Source of the DNA: Bacillaceae bacterium S4-13-56
GTDB lineage: Bacteria; Bacillota; Bacilli; Bacillales; JAWJLM01
Direction: 5' to 3'
Assembly (NCBI GenBank): GCA_040191315.1
Contig: JAWJLM010000014.1
Location: forward strand, 1-64,000
DNA: 64,000 nucleotides
How positions within the stretch are numbered: the stretch's first letter is position 1; every line of letters starts with the position of its first letter. Position numbers and translations under genes: made by a program. The notes under the pieces were generated by a model. That model was not told the DNA's origin. It was given only the letters and a program-made list of their open reading frames with translations, and did no database searches. Shown piece by piece: positions 38,297-47,640 of this stretch.

Positions 38297-39190
38297 TTAG
38301 CCCTCCCTCTCTTCTGTGTTATTCTCTTGTTCTTCCTTTGGATGGTATAAGACGAGCCTTGGAAACGGTATCTCAATATTTCGTTCATCAAATCTTTCTT
38401 TAATTTCTTTGCGAATGATTCTAGCCATTTTCCAATGCTCCATAGGTGGAACTTCCGCTATAATTCTGAGCACTACTTCTGAAGCTCCCAAATTTTGTAC
38501 ACCTAGCAGCTCGGGTGGATTTATAAACTCCTGATATCGTTCAGGAAGTTCTTTTAATAATTCTTCTGTTTCTTGATAGGATCTATTTAAATCACCTTCA
38601 TAAGCTATGCTAATGTCAACTACAGCCACACTATTGTGAATAGAAAAGTTTGTAACTTCTGTAATATTTCCATTAGGAATAATATGGAGTTCCCCTGTCC
38701 AACTTTTGATTTTAGTTGTCCGTATTCCAATTTCTTCAACAATACCTTCTTTATTTGAAACCCGGATAAAATCTCCTACTGAAAATTGATCCTCAAAAAT
38801 AATAAAAAATCCGGTAATTATATCCCTCACTAAATTTTGCGCGCCAAACCCAATGGCTAACCCCGCTACTCCCGCACCAGCTAACAATGCGCCAACTTGA
38901 AAATCTAACGTTTCGAGTATCATGATAATGGCAGCAAAATAAACAGTATAAGTTAAGGCGTTGGCGAGAAGCTTAGTTAGTGTTGCTTCCCTTCTCTGAG
39001 ACATTTGAAATGGGCCTCTTTTTTGTTGATTAAAAACTCTTAGGATTAACGATTTACCGATTCTGCTAACAATGAACGCTAATATAATAATAAATAATAT
39101 TCGAATGGATCGTTCTCCAAATTGCATCCACAAATCCGGATCCTTCAATTGTTCTAGGAATTGATTCCATTGTTCTGATAAGACTTCCAC
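38297..39190 (-). CDS. small-conductance mechanosensitive channel, MscS family
   Basis: A 297-aa MscS-type channel that opens under membrane tension to release osmolytes. There are three membrane helices (about 27-46, 73-92 and 97-120). The pore helix carries the Gly/Ala pattern VGALLAGAGVAGLAIGFGAQNLVRD, followed by the beta domain (DFIRVSNKEGIVEEIGIRTTKIKSWTGE) and an alpha-beta C-terminal domain. It matches the YkuT/YggB class. It is cotranscribed with the DUF951 gene. Confidence 0.93.
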   Translation of the reverse strand: MEVLSEQWNQFLEQLKDPDLWMQFGERSIRILFIIILAFIVSRIGKSLILRVFNQQKRGPFQMSQRREATLTKLLANALTYTVYFAAIIMILETLDFQVGALLAGAGVAGLAIGFGAQNLVRDIITGFFIIFEDQFSVGDFIRVSNKEGIVEEIGIRTTKIKSWTGELHIIPNGNITEVTNFSIHNSVAVVDISIAYEGDLNRSYQETEELLKELPERYQEFINPPELLGVQNLGASEVVLRIIAEVPPMEHWKMARIIRKEIKERFDERNIEIPFPRLVLYHPKEEQENNTEEREG

Positions 39191-39235
39191 AAAAGAGCCT
39201 CCTAATTAGCTATAATTACTCATTTTAGCAGGTTT

Positions 39236-40252
39236 TTAATCCAAATGGTATCGATTTAATATTGGATACAGTAGAAGTGAACTTAGTACATATAAATTTA
39301 AGAGACCATAAAGTGGATACAGAACTTCAATCAAAGTGGAAAAACCAAAACTAGTTAAAGGAATCATGATCGTAATAATAATGAATGATAACAACCATAA
39401 AGGACTATGAACATATTCTCTAAATCGTGTTACTAATCCTAATACTCCAGAGACAGCTGTCGTAAATATGGCGATCCAAAGTAAAAAGGACATAACAATA
39501 AACATTTCATAGGGGAAATGGTTTAAGATAGCAAAAAGAGGAATTTCATAGAGAAAAATATCTTCTGAGATTTGTATAAGGCTTGTATTATAAACATATG
39601 AAATAACCCCTAATATTACACCGCTTCCGATACTGGCAAACCATATTTCTTTTTTATTATTAATTTGATTCCCTATCGCCCCCATAACAGCTATTAATGG
39701 TAGGATATTTAAAGCTGTAAATGGAAAAGCAGCTATCCAATTAAACTGTTCATCCATAATTGGCTTCAATGATAAATTCTCTTGAACTATGAATGAAAAT
39801 AACACATATAGTAGACCAGTTATTAAGAAAGGCAGAATAATTGTATTTAGGGAAAGAACTCCTTTTATATCACTGGTAAATATTAAAACAAGAGGAAGGG
39901 CAATCATAGCAATTCCAACCCAATATGAGAAGTTAAAAGCTTGCCAAGTAGCTCCACTTCCAGCTAGCATAACTACAGTTGTCGTAAACAAATATAAAAT
40001 AATCATCCCATCATAAATGGATGTTAGGTTTTTTCCAACTATCTCCCTTAAGACTGGGACGTAATGAGTAGATTTTTTTTGGTAACTAATTGATAAAATG
40101 ACATAACAACATATACTGAACAAAAGAGCAAACAAAAATATAGCAAGTCCACTTCCATGGCCAAAAAATTGCCATAGTTCCCTTCCAGATGCATACCCCG
40201 CTCCTATCATCGTACCCACAATTAAAAACATCCATTTAAAACCTGATCTCAC
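39236..40252 (-). CDS. YkvI-like polytopic membrane protein
   Basis: A 338-aa integral membrane protein with about ten hydrophobic segments. The N-terminus MRSGFKWMFLIVGTMIGAGYASGRELWQFFG has the glycine-rich first helix typical of LeuT-fold-related transporters and matches the YkvI group. The substrate is unknown. It diverges from yyaC; the 78 bp between them must carry both promoters. Confidence 0.8.
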   Translation of the reverse strand: MRSGFKWMFLIVGTMIGAGYASGRELWQFFGHGSGLAIFLFALLFSICCYVILSISYQKKSTHYVPVLREIVGKNLTSIYDGMIILYLFTTTVVMLAGSGATWQAFNFSYWVGIAMIALPLVLIFTSDIKGVLSLNTIILPFLITGLLYVLFSFIVQENLSLKPIMDEQFNWIAAFPFTALNILPLIAVMGAIGNQINNKKEIWFASIGSGVILGVISYVYNTSLIQISEDIFLYEIPLFAILNHFPYEMFIVMSFLLWIAIFTTAVSGVLGLVTRFREYVHSPLWLLSFIIITIMIPLTSFGFSTLIEVLYPLYGLLNLYVLSSLLLYPILNRYHLD

Positions 40253-40330
40253 GAAATCGACTCCCCATCTATGTATAATTCTTATAATCTTTTCCTATAC
40301 TTATACCAATATGTATTTGGAGGAAAAGCT

Positions 40331-40939
40331 ATGAATCTTCAATCACGCTTTTTTAAAAAAAATCAAGAATTCAGGGTTTCGCATAAAGAAAAACTTGCAA
40401 GTTACACCATATGTGAGACCCTTCATCACTTTTTAAAGGAATCTTCACCACCGTATGTTTTTATATGTATTGGAACAGATCGCTCAACTGGGGATTCTCT
40501 CGGACCATTAGTTGGCACATTTTTAAAGGATAAACATCTAAAAAACACAAAGGTATATGGGACTTTAGATAATCCAATTCACGCCATGAATTTAGTAGAC
40601 ACATTAGCTAACATTAAAGAAATACATCCTAATTCTCCATTTGTTGCTATTGATGCATGTTTAGGAAAATCAAATTCTATCGGGGATATTATTACAAAAA
40701 AAGGGCCAGTCATGCCTGGAGCTGCCGTGAAAAAAGATTTACCTGCAGTAGGAGACTATCAAATGACAGGGATTGTAAATGTAAGTGGTTATATGGAATA
40801 TATGGTTTTACAAAGTACTCGACTATCTATCATAATGCAAATGGCAAAGATAATGTCAGATGGAATTTATATGTTTGATAGACAATCTACTATGCCAAGA
40901 AAAGAGGAAGCGCCCTTGACCATCGACGTAAGTCAGTAG
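40331..40939 (+). CDS. yyaC: sporulation protein YyaC (DUF1256, GPR-like fold)
   Basis: YyaC of 202 residues belongs to a sporulation-linked family related to the germination protease fold. The motifs FICIGTDRSTGDSLGPLVG (about 48-66), DACLG and GDYQMTGIVNVSGYMEY are clear. The ATG at 40331 is chosen because GGAGGAAAAGCT lies directly upstream; the frame opens at 40271. It is read against its neighbours, as in B. subtilis, and supports a spore-forming host. Confidence 0.93.
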   Translation: MNLQSRFFKKNQEFRVSHKEKLASYTICETLHHFLKESSPPYVFICIGTDRSTGDSLGPLVGTFLKDKHLKNTKVYGTLDNPIHAMNLVDTLANIKEIHPNSPFVAIDACLGKSNSIGDIITKKGPVMPGAAVKKDLPAVGDYQMTGIVNVSGYMEYMVLQSTRLSIIMQMAKIMSDGIYMFDRQSTMPRKEEAPLTIDVSQ

Positions 40940-41358
40940 GGCCCATGGGACAAGAATGCTAGAACTTCTCCACACAAAAAAAGCTTTCTTGTTGGAGGAT
41001 AGGGGTAATGTAGGTGTGCCTTGCAATTTGATGGTTTTAGCATACGTTTCTTTTAGATTAAAAGAAACACGGTTTCCTAGGGCTCGCAGGATGCGAGTAA
41101 GTTCGATGTTACGACAACTGTTTTCGATGGGCCGAGTAATCGCAGGCCCAGGATGTCGCGTTTTTAACCGATCTCCTTCATCGATGTTGACTTATTGACT
41201 TCGAGATGAGTGAACCGACTCTAGTCGATAGGCTGCCCCTCGAAACAAGAAAAGCACTTGTTTCTGTGAAGTAGCTCTAAACAGCTTTCCTTACTCGGGA
41301 AAAACTTCGAAGATTACTCGATGAAGCTAGACAAATTTTCTTTCTTATCTTGTAAAAA
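40940..41358. repeat. intergenic composite repeat region
   Basis: There is no gene in this 419-bp stretch. Its right part, about 41226-41340, is a copy of dispersed family B (CACTTGTTTCTGTGAAGTAGCTCTA; then AACTTCGAAGATTACTCGATGA and AGCTAGACAAATTTT), also found at 47640-47810 and 52225-52375. The left part contains GC-rich inverted segments (for example GGGCCGAGTAATCGCAGGCCC at 41129-41149). It looks like a Bacillaceae interspersed repeat. Confidence 0.7.
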
Positions 41359-41397
41359 AGAAGGTGTTTCATAGTTAAAAACTATCAAACACCTTCT
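41359..41397 (-). terminator. DUF554 gene terminator
   Basis: An 11-bp perfect stem (AGAAGGTGTTT / AAACACCTTCT) with an inner ATAGTT/AACTAT pairing is followed by TTTTTTAC on the minus strand. Confidence 0.85.
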
Positions 41398-41409
41398 CTT
41401 CACTATACT

Positions 41410-42114
41410 CTATGAAAACATCATGCTTATATATAAAATAAAACCTACTGTCCCTAAACTTGGCAATAGATTAGCCACTCTAATTTGAGTAATATTTAAT
41501 AGATTTAGACCTATGGCGAAAATCAATAATCCTCCTGTAGCAGTCATTTCACTTATAAATAAATCTAAAAATTCTTGTGGAAGCCATTTTTCAATTTGTG
41601 TGGCAAAAAGCGCAATACTTCCTTCATACAATACAACAGGAATAACTGAAAATATAACACCAATCCCTAGCGTAGTAGTTAAAACTAAAGCCGTAAAACC
41701 GTCAATAATAGATTTAGTAATTAATATACTATGATCCCCTCTTAAACCACTATCAAGCGCTCCAATAACGGCCATAGCGCCAATTACAAAGATGAGAGAA
41801 GCAGTAATAAAACCCTTGGAAATGTTTGCACTTCCCCCTCCCTTAAACAATCCCTGCAATTTATCCCCTAATTGGTTAAGCTTTTTTTCTAAGTGAAGCC
41901 ATTCCCCTACCATCGCACCCGTTAATAAACTCAATAAAACAATGACTATATTATTTGTTTGAAAACCCATTTGTAAGCCTATTAACATAACAGCTAAACT
42001 AATTCCACTCATGATTGTTTCTTTATATCTCTCTGGGATTTTTCTGAAAAACATACCAATGAAAACCCCGGCTATAATACAAATACCATTTATGATCGTA
42101 CCGAATAATGCCAT
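41410..42114 (-). CDS. DUF554 family membrane protein
   Basis: A 234-aa polytopic membrane protein with about seven hydrophobic segments, matching the YqgA/YdfK-type DUF554 family (MALFGTIINGICIIAGVFIGMFFRK; GAMVGEWLHLEKKLNQLGDKLQ). The function is not established. It starts 6 bp after the aminotransferase stop codon and ends at a strong terminator. Confidence 0.9.
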   Translation of the reverse strand: MALFGTIINGICIIAGVFIGMFFRKIPERYKETIMSGISLAVMLIGLQMGFQTNNIVIVLLSLLTGAMVGEWLHLEKKLNQLGDKLQGLFKGGGSANISKGFITASLIFVIGAMAVIGALDSGLRGDHSILITKSIIDGFTALVLTTTLGIGVIFSVIPVVLYEGSIALFATQIEKWLPQEFLDLFISEMTATGGLLIFAIGLNLLNITQIRVANLLPSLGTVGFILYISMMFS

Positions 42115-42120
42115 TTAATT

Positions 42121-43275
42121 TTACCCTAAATACCCTTTCCTTATTTCTTTCATTGCTTGAATAAACGAATCTACTTCCTCTTTCGTATTATAAGGACCTA
42201 CACTTACTCTGATTGCACCAGTTTCAAGAGTACCTAACTTTTCATGGATCATAGGTGCACAATGCACACCTGCTCTAACAGCAATCCCATAATACTCATC
42301 AAGAATCATAGCTACTTCGTTTGAATCAATACTACCTAAGGTAAATGAGACTACCCCGAGTTGTCCCTGCTCATTAGAATTTTTATAAATTTGAATATCA
42401 TCTATTTGGCTTAATTGATCTATAAAATGGTTAATTAAGAATGTTTCACGTGAAACAATTTCATCTAACCCTAAATGAATAACTTCCTCAAGTCCAGCTT
42501 TTAATCCAGCAATTCCCGGAGTATTTAACGTTCCACTTTCAAATTTTTCGGGCCACTGTTCCGGTTGAAAGGGACTTTCTGAAAAACTCCCTGTCCCTCC
42601 ATGAAAAATTGGATTTAAATTTATATTTCCTTCCACTAGTAATACTCCAGTTCCTTGAGGTCCCATTAAGCCCTTATGTCCTGGAAATGCTAGCATATCA
42701 ATATTCATATTTTTCATATGAATTGGTAATATGCCAGCCGTTTGCGATGCATCCACAAGGACTTTGATTCCAAATTCCTTAGCAATCTTTGAAATTTTTT
42801 CAATGGGAAGAATAGTTCCTGTAACATTAGAACCATGAGTAATGGTTATTAACTTTGTTCTCGGTGTTATCGCTTGCTCAAACTCCTCAAGAGAAAAGAA
42901 GCCTGGTCTTTCTTTTCCTATATAACTAATATTTATGTTGTTAATTCTTTTCAACTCTTCTAATGGTCTTCGAACAGAATTATGCTCAAAAGAAGAAGAA
43001 ATAATATGGTCCCCTTCTTCTAAAGGAAAACCTTTAATAGCTTGATTTAAAGCCCCTGTTGCATTTTGAAAAAAAAGAACATGGTTTGGATCACTACAAC
43101 CAAAAAAGTTTGCTATTAAACTTCTAGTTTCTTTTATGACAGAGGAAGCTCTCCTTGATAAGGCATGGCCTCCTCTTCCCGGATTTGCTCCATACTCTTG
43201 AATAGCTTCAAGAACAGCCTTGCTAACAGATGCTGGTTTAGGAAATGAAGATGCTGCTTGATCAAAGTAAATCAT
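42121..43275 (-). CDS. class V aminotransferase / cysteine desulfurase family protein
   Basis: A 384-aa PLP enzyme of the NifS/SufS-like subgroup that begins YFDQAASSFPKP and has NPGRGGHALSRRAS near residue 31. The PLP-binding lysine is K201 in FPGHKGLMGPQG, with H100 (SFEHNS) and D175 (LVDASQTAG). The loop RAGVHCAP carries a cysteine in the position expected for desulfurases. It may release sulfur from cysteine for a cofactor pathway, but the subgroup has no firm assignment. A perfect parS site lies inside the gene at 42442-42457. Confidence 0.88.
   Translation of the reverse strand: MIYFDQAASSFPKPASVSKAVLEAIQEYGANPGRGGHALSRRASSVIKETRSLIANFFGCSDPNHVLFFQNATGALNQAIKGFPLEEGDHIISSSFEHNSVRRPLEELKRINNINISYIGKERPGFFSLEEFEQAITPRTKLITITHGSNVTGTILPIEKISKIAKEFGIKVLVDASQTAGILPIHMKNMNIDMLAFPGHKGLMGPQGTGVLLVEGNINLNPIFHGGTGSFSESPFQPEQWPEKFESGTLNTPGIAGLKAGLEEVIHLGLDEIVSRETFLINHFIDQLSQIDDIQIYKNSNEQGQLGVVSFTLGSIDSNEVAMILDEYYGIAVRAGVHCAPMIHEKLGTLETGAIRVSVGPYNTKEEVDSFIQAMKEIRKGYLG
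42442..42457. promoter_or_regulatory. parS site, exact consensus
   Basis: TGTTTCACGTGAAACA, a perfect 16-bp palindrome, lies in the aminotransferase coding sequence about 1.1 kb downstream of the spo0J stop codon. It is a loading site for Spo0J. Confidence 0.96.
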
Positions 43276-43299
43276 TTTTACGCCCCCTATTTTTATGAA

Positions 43300-43335
43300 A
43301 AAAAGCCTGGAACTTGGATGACCAAGAACCAGGTT
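43300..43335 (-). other. hairpin upstream of the aminotransferase gene
   Basis: The stem CCTGG-AACTTGG / CCAAG-AA-CCAGG in the 300-bp gap between spo0J and the aminotransferase gene is directly followed by repeat family A. It has A residues on its left, so on the minus strand it resembles a terminator (TTTTTTTC follows) and could end spo0J transcription. Confidence 0.5.
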
Positions 43336-43342
43336 ATATTAA

Positions 43343-43457
43343 GTGAAGCTTCAATCAGCGGCCATTCCCCACTGATTGTTAACACCCAAAGGTATCACCT
43401 AAAGGACCTTGAACCAACCGTACATTTATGGGCAGCCAACCATGAAGGAAGCTTCAC
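43343..43457. repeat. dispersed repeat family A, full copy with inverted ends
   Basis: A 115-bp unit bounded by GTGAAGCTTC and its inverted copy GAAGCTTCAC. Internal stems are AATCAG...CTGATT and AAGGT...ACCTT. Other copies are at 47546-47640 (inverted) and 52101-52180 (partial). The shared core reads CCCCACTGATTGTTAGCACC, then AAGGCCCTTGAACCA. Confidence 0.85.
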
Positions 43458-43574
43458 CAACAAGGATGAAATTTAATGTTTTGTTTTCATGGCTGTTTAT
43501 CCCTCACCTGCTTTTCTCGTTTTACTTAAGATTTGAGGCAGTATTACTGTATTCATGTGGGATAAATCATAGGC

Positions 43575-44420
43575 TTATTTAGGGTTAAGCATTGTTAAAA
43601 TTCTATTTAAATCATCTTCAGAAAAGAATTCAATTTCTATTTTTCCTTTTTTCTTTCCTTTTTGAATCGATACACCTGTACCAAAACGAGCCTTCAACTC
43701 GTTTTCTTGATTTTTAACAAAAATATCTTTTTCAGGTTTTTTATTTGTTTTTTTCGGAATAACATTTTCATTCGCTTGCTGGATTAAACGTTCTACTTGG
43801 CGCACATTTAAATGTTCTTTGCGAATCTTATCAACGATAAGAGGAAGCTTTTCTTTATTCTTCAATCCTAACAATGCTCTCCCATGGCCCATTGTTAGCT
43901 CACCACTATTGATATGAGCAATAATTTGGTTCGGTAATGATAATAGTCGAATTAAATTGGCTATATGAGATCGGCTTTTCCCTAACCTTTTGGCTAATTG
44001 TTCTTGAGTAACCTTGAGTTCCTCTATTAAAGTTGAATAAGCTTGAGCTTCTTCAATTGGATTTAGATCTTCCCTTTGGAGGTTTTCAAGTAATGCTAGT
44101 TCCATCATCTTTTCATCAGTTAAATCTTTGACCACAACCGGGACTGTCTCTAACCCTGCTTCTTTTGCTGCACGAAATCTTCTTTCACCAACAACGATCT
44201 CATAGCCTTTAATACTTTTTCGAACAATTAGTGGTTGCAGAATTCCATGTTGAATAATAGATTCTTTTAATTCTTCAATCGCGTCCGCTTCAAAAGTCTT
44301 TCTTGGCTGATATGGATTCGGGCGCAATTCCTTTACAGAAACCTCTTGCAAACCTTCTTCTTGAGTAGTATCTAGCTCTGGGAAAAATGCACCAATCCCC
44401 TTACCTAACCCTTTCGCCAT
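43575..44420 (-). CDS. spo0J: chromosome partitioning protein Spo0J (ParB)
   Basis: Spo0J of 281 residues is the CTP-dependent sliding clamp that loads at parS and recruits SMC. The ParB motif with CTP-binding VVGERRFRAAKEAG is near residues 74-87 and ENLQREDLNPIEEA near 112-125. The helix-turn-helix (TQEQLAKRLGKSRSHIANLIRLL) is intact, as is the C-terminal dimer domain. The ATG at 44420 (MAKGLGKGIGAFF) is the family start; it overlaps soj by 20 bp. Confidence 0.96.
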   Translation of the reverse strand: MAKGLGKGIGAFFPELDTTQEEGLQEVSVKELRPNPYQPRKTFEADAIEELKESIIQHGILQPLIVRKSIKGYEIVVGERRFRAAKEAGLETVPVVVKDLTDEKMMELALLENLQREDLNPIEEAQAYSTLIEELKVTQEQLAKRLGKSRSHIANLIRLLSLPNQIIAHINSGELTMGHGRALLGLKNKEKLPLIVDKIRKEHLNVRQVERLIQQANENVIPKKTNKKPEKDIFVKNQENELKARFGTGVSIQKGKKKGKIEIEFFSEDDLNRILTMLNPK

Positions 44421-45174
44421 GTGCAATCACTTCCTTCGCAAGATCTAAATATACTTCTGCACCGCGAGATTTCGGATCATACAAAATGATAGGCTGTCCG
44501 TGACTAGGAGCTTCCCCAAGTCGGACATTCCTTGGGATTACCGATTGATATACTTTATCTTGAAAGTATTTTTTCACCTCTTCAATCACTTGAATTCCTA
44601 AATTAGTACGTGCATCAAGCATTGTTAATAAAACTCCCTCTATCATTAAACTTTTGTTCAAATGTTTTTGAACGAGTCGAACTGTGTTTAAGAGTTGGCT
44701 CAATCCTTCTAATGCATAATATTCACATTGAACTGGAATTAAGACACTATCAGAGGCAGTCAGTGCATTGATCGTTAACAACCCCAACGAAGGTGGACAA
44801 TCAATAATGACATATTCATAATTATATTTAATTGTATCAATCGCTTTTTTTAATCTCACTTCTCGAGAGATTGTAGGAACTAGTTCTATTTCAGCTCCTG
44901 CTAATTGAATGGTTGCTGGAATTACATCTAAATTTTCTACCATCGTAGGAACAATGACACTTTTTGGGTCTTGATCCTCGACAAGCATATTATAGACACA
45001 TTCTTCCATATCAGCCTTATCGATTCCAATACCACTTGTAGCATTCCCTTGAGGGTCAATATCTACCATTAAGACCTTGTGTCCCAAATAAGCTAAACAA
45101 GCACTTAAGTTAACGGCAGTAGTTGTTTTTCCAACGCCACCCTTCTGATTTGCGATGGTAATCACTTTTCCCAT
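44401..45174 (-). CDS. soj: chromosome partitioning ATPase Soj (ParA)
   Basis: Soj of 257 residues is a ParA-type ATPase that regulates DnaA and assists chromosome segregation together with Spo0J. The deviant Walker A KGGVGKTTTAVNL is at about 10-22, followed by VDIDPQGNATSGIG (about 38-51) and Walker B VIIDCPPSLG (about 122-131). It lies upstream of spo0J with overlapping ends, forming the usual soj-spo0J operon. Confidence 0.96.
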   Translation of the reverse strand: MGKVITIANQKGGVGKTTTAVNLSACLAYLGHKVLMVDIDPQGNATSGIGIDKADMEECVYNMLVEDQDPKSVIVPTMVENLDVIPATIQLAGAEIELVPTISREVRLKKAIDTIKYNYEYVIIDCPPSLGLLTINALTASDSVLIPVQCEYYALEGLSQLLNTVRLVQKHLNKSLMIEGVLLTMLDARTNLGIQVIEEVKKYFQDKVYQSVIPRNVRLGEAPSHGQPIILYDPKSRGAEVYLDLAKEVIAHGERVR

Positions 45175-45308
45175 GTTGTCACCTACCTAACTTTACTGTT
45201 TTTAATTTTATCATTTTTCATAAGAAATTTAGGCTTTTTTTCGATAAAAAATGTAAAATAAAATTCATATCAACTCGTAATTTTTTCCTATTGAATTTTC
45301 CGCAATAG

Positions 45309-45333
45309 AAAGCTCGCCTTTTTTGGCGAGCTG
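45309..45333 (-). terminator. noc terminator
   Basis: The stem AGCTCGCC / GGCGAGCT downstream of noc is followed on the minus strand by TTTCTATT. The gap 45175-45359 shows nothing else clear apart from the soj promoter region. Confidence 0.65.
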
Positions 45334-45359
45334 CATTATTTATTACTCCATAATGATGA

Positions 45360-46241
45360 TTAGTTCTTTTTCTTCGGTATTTTAATTGTAATTTGATAGA
45401 AATCTTCATGTTCTTCTTCTTTAGTATCCAAATCAATACCAGTATCCGACACCATATCAATAGATTTCCGAATCGTATTCATCGCAATTCTCATATCTTT
45501 ACTAAAACCTTTGAGTCTTGGTTTTAGTTTCTTTGGTGTATCTGACAAGAGTTTTGTCACTTTGTCTTCTGTTTGTTTTACATTCAAACCACGTTCAATG
45601 ATTTCTTTCAAAACTTTTTCCTGCTTTACTGGATCCTTTAAAGCAATTAAAGCTCGAGCGTGACGTTCTGTAATTTTCTTTTCTAGAACTGCATCTTGAA
45701 CACTAATAGGAAGCTTCAGCAATCTCATTTTGTTTGCAATAGTAGATTGACTTTTTCCTAATCTTTGAGCAAGAGCTTCTTGGGTTAAACCATGAATTTC
45801 TAAAAGACTTGCATAAGCACGTGCTTCTTCTATAACCGTTAACTCTTCTCTTTGAAGATTTTCGATTAATGCAACAGAAGCCGTTTCCGTATCACTCATG
45901 CTTTTAATAATGGCAGGGATGTTCTCCCAATTTAAATATTGAACAGCTCGCCACCTTCGTTCTCCTGCAATGATTTCATACATTCCCTGTTCATTTTTAC
46001 GGACAACAATGGGTTGGATCATGCCGTGTGTATGTATAGTTTGAGCAAGTTCCACTATTTTTTCATCATCGAAAACAGAACGGGGTTGATAACGATTGGG
46101 TTCAATTTGAACGACCGGGAGTTGAATCACCTCATCCCGTGAATTAGAAGAACTGATAGATTCCTCAGAATCCACTTCTTTAATGTCAACAGGATCATTA
46201 CTGTCGCCGCCTCCAAAAAAACGGCCAAAAGGGTGTTTCAT
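45360..46241 (-). CDS. noc: nucleoid occlusion protein Noc
   Basis: Noc of 293 residues is a ParB paralogue that binds its own sites, associates with the membrane and keeps the division septum off the chromosome. The N-terminus [12 protein letters not shown] matches the amphipathic membrane-targeting helix of Noc, followed by the CTP-binding [11 protein letters not shown] and the [27 protein letters not shown]. The ATG at 46241 has AAGGTGG upstream; the frame opens 14 codons earlier. A perfect parS lies 43 bp upstream of the ATG. Confidence 0.95.
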   Translation of the reverse strand: MKHPFGRFFGGGDSNDPVDIKEVDSEESISSSNSRDEVIQLPVVQIEPNRYQPRSVFDDEKIVELAQTIHTHGMIQPIVVRKNEQGMYEIIAGERRWRAVQYLNWENIPAIIKSMSDTETASVALIENLQREELTVIEEARAYASLLEIHGLTQEALAQRLGKSQSTIANKMRLLKLPISVQDAVLEKKITERHARALIALKDPVKQEKVLKEIIERGLNVKQTEDKVTKLLSDTPKKLKPRLKGFSKDMRIAMNTIRKSIDMVSDTGIDLDTKEEEHEDFYQITIKIPKKKN

Positions 46242-46283
46242 TCTAAGCACCACCTTCACCATATACATGAATAACACTATCAA

Positions 46284-46299
46284 TGTTTCACGTGAAACA
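46284..46299. promoter_or_regulatory. parS site upstream of noc, exact consensus
   Basis: TGTTTCACGTGAAACA lies 43 bp upstream of the noc start, the same place as one of the B. subtilis sites. Confidence 0.96.
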
Positions 46300-46447
46300 T
46301 TTAGTATGAAAAATAAGAAAAGCGCTGCAGGATTTTGCTGTTGCGCACGCAGATCCCATACGATGGATTTTCATTTCTATTCTATCATATTTTTAGAAAA
46401 ATAGCAGTCTTTCCATTTTAAAAATAGATTAAACAGAAAACTAGGTG

Positions 46448-47175
46448 AACCTCTCCCACTAAATCAATAGATTTTGATGGAGCATCCCTTATAAGATTAA
46501 GAGACATTTCCTGTTTCTCAGATCGTTGCCTCCCTCTTTCAAGGGTGGTCTTACATAATTTTCACAGGCGTAAATTATACTGTTCGGGTGGGACCTCGAC
46601 CTACAGTTTATGTATATGAATAAACTTCTTCTAATGCGTGGCGTAAGATATTTTGGACCGCATTTTCGTCTCAATCCAAAACCGGAAGAATCGGCTTATG
46701 GCAAAAAGTATTCATGATGCGGAATGTTTCGTAATATGGTTGTTTATAAAGTAGAAGCTTTAAATCGAGAAAGAAGCTGCCCTACGGACAGTACGATAGA
46801 TTTTTCTCTTCTTATCGTATTGTTTTTCAATCCCAAATTTGAGTCAAGGTAAGGCTTCGATAGTCTTTATGGTTTTTTAGCTTGAGATATCTCGCTTCCT
46901 TACGGAAAAACTTTTCATACACTTTCTCTAAGCAGAAGAAAACTTCTTGCAATGGTTGAAGACGGTACTTCTTTAGCATAGGGATAACTTTTTTATCCAA
47001 AGTTTATTGATGTTGCATTTCCTTTCTTTTATACGTGCGTTTCTCTTGTTTGTAGATTCGTTATTTGCCTAGGAGGGCAGAATTATACTGCATGCGAGAA
47101 ATGTTAATCCATCGTTCTAAAATACTTGCTTGTTCTTCTGTAGGAAAAAATCTCGTATTTATAGTTGAATAACAT
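46448..47175 (-). pseudogene. tnpB: degenerate tnpB (IS605/IS1341-type OrfB) with right-end sequence
   Basis: A dead TnpB relic. The ATG at 47175, with AAGGAGGTGCGATAC upstream, begins MLFNYKY and is followed after a one-base slip by RFFPTEEQASILERWINISR. A stop codon then interrupts RIYKQEKRTYKRKE. Further on, KVIPMLKKYRLQPLQEVFFCLEKVYEKFFRKEARYLKLKNHKDYRSLTLTQ is readable. The RuvC-like catalytic core and zinc ribbon are gone, and the C-terminal tail (IIYACENYVRPPLKEGGNDLR) reappears at about 46540-46600. The right-end sequence, with DAPSKSID as the last codons, reaches about 46448. It sits in the 1.6-kb gap between noc and rsmG. Confidence 0.75.
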
Positions 47176-47250
47176 GTATCGCACCTCCTTCTCGTCCCCT
47201 TTATTATATCATGCATCTACCGTTTAGGCGAATGTATGTTCTTATAAATA

Positions 47251-47520
47251 AAAAAAGCGTTCCTCCCCCACTTAATCGGAAGATTTTGAAGGAGAATTCT
47301 CGCTAGATTTTATTAAAAAACAAGTAATGAATTTTCCGCTCTCTATCTCTGTAAGATTTCCTTTCCTCCTCTTAAACTCTCGAAACAGTTTTCGAGGGAA
47401 TTCGCCTTTTGGTGAAGTCTCACGAAAGTTGAAGACTCTATTTGACCAAACCAAAAACTTGGAATGTCTTTTAAGATTTGATGCACTGTATTTAACTGCC
47501 CCAATGATGTAGAACTAGTT
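47251..47520 (-). mobile_element. second IS605-type right-end relic
   Basis: About 47255-47310 repeats, imperfectly, the right-end sequence at 46448-46495 (minus strand ...CCTTCAAAATCTTCCGATTAAGTGGGGGAGG). The next 200 bp upstream contain broken frames resembling the N-terminal part of a TnpB, too decayed to assign. It is probably a second, older element. Confidence 0.5.
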
Positions 47521-47545
47521 TCTTCTCCAGAACAGTGGTTGCATC

Positions 47546-47640
47546 GCTGGTGGAAGTTTATCCCGGATGGTTCAAGGGCCTTTAGGTCATCCCTCGGGTG
47601 CTAACAATCAGTGGGAGACGGCCACTGATTGAAGTCTCAC
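47546..47640. repeat. dispersed repeat family A, inverted copy
   Basis: On the minus strand it reads GTGAGACTTCAATCAGTGGC, then CCCACTGATTGTTAGCACCC and AAAGGCCCTTGAACCA, matching the copy at 43343. It abuts a family B copy (47640-47810). Confidence 0.8.

Noticed and set aside
40956-41198. 80-codon plus-strand frame downstream of yyaC
   Set aside because: It falls inside a dispersed repeat region and has no protein-like features.
43258-43476. 72-codon plus-strand frame across the family A repeat
   Set aside because: It is mostly repeat sequence with inverted ends and no ribosome-binding site.
46489-46674. 61-codon minus-strand frame as an independent gene
   Set aside because: Its C-terminal half reads as a tnpB tail (YACENYVRPP), so it is part of the relic.
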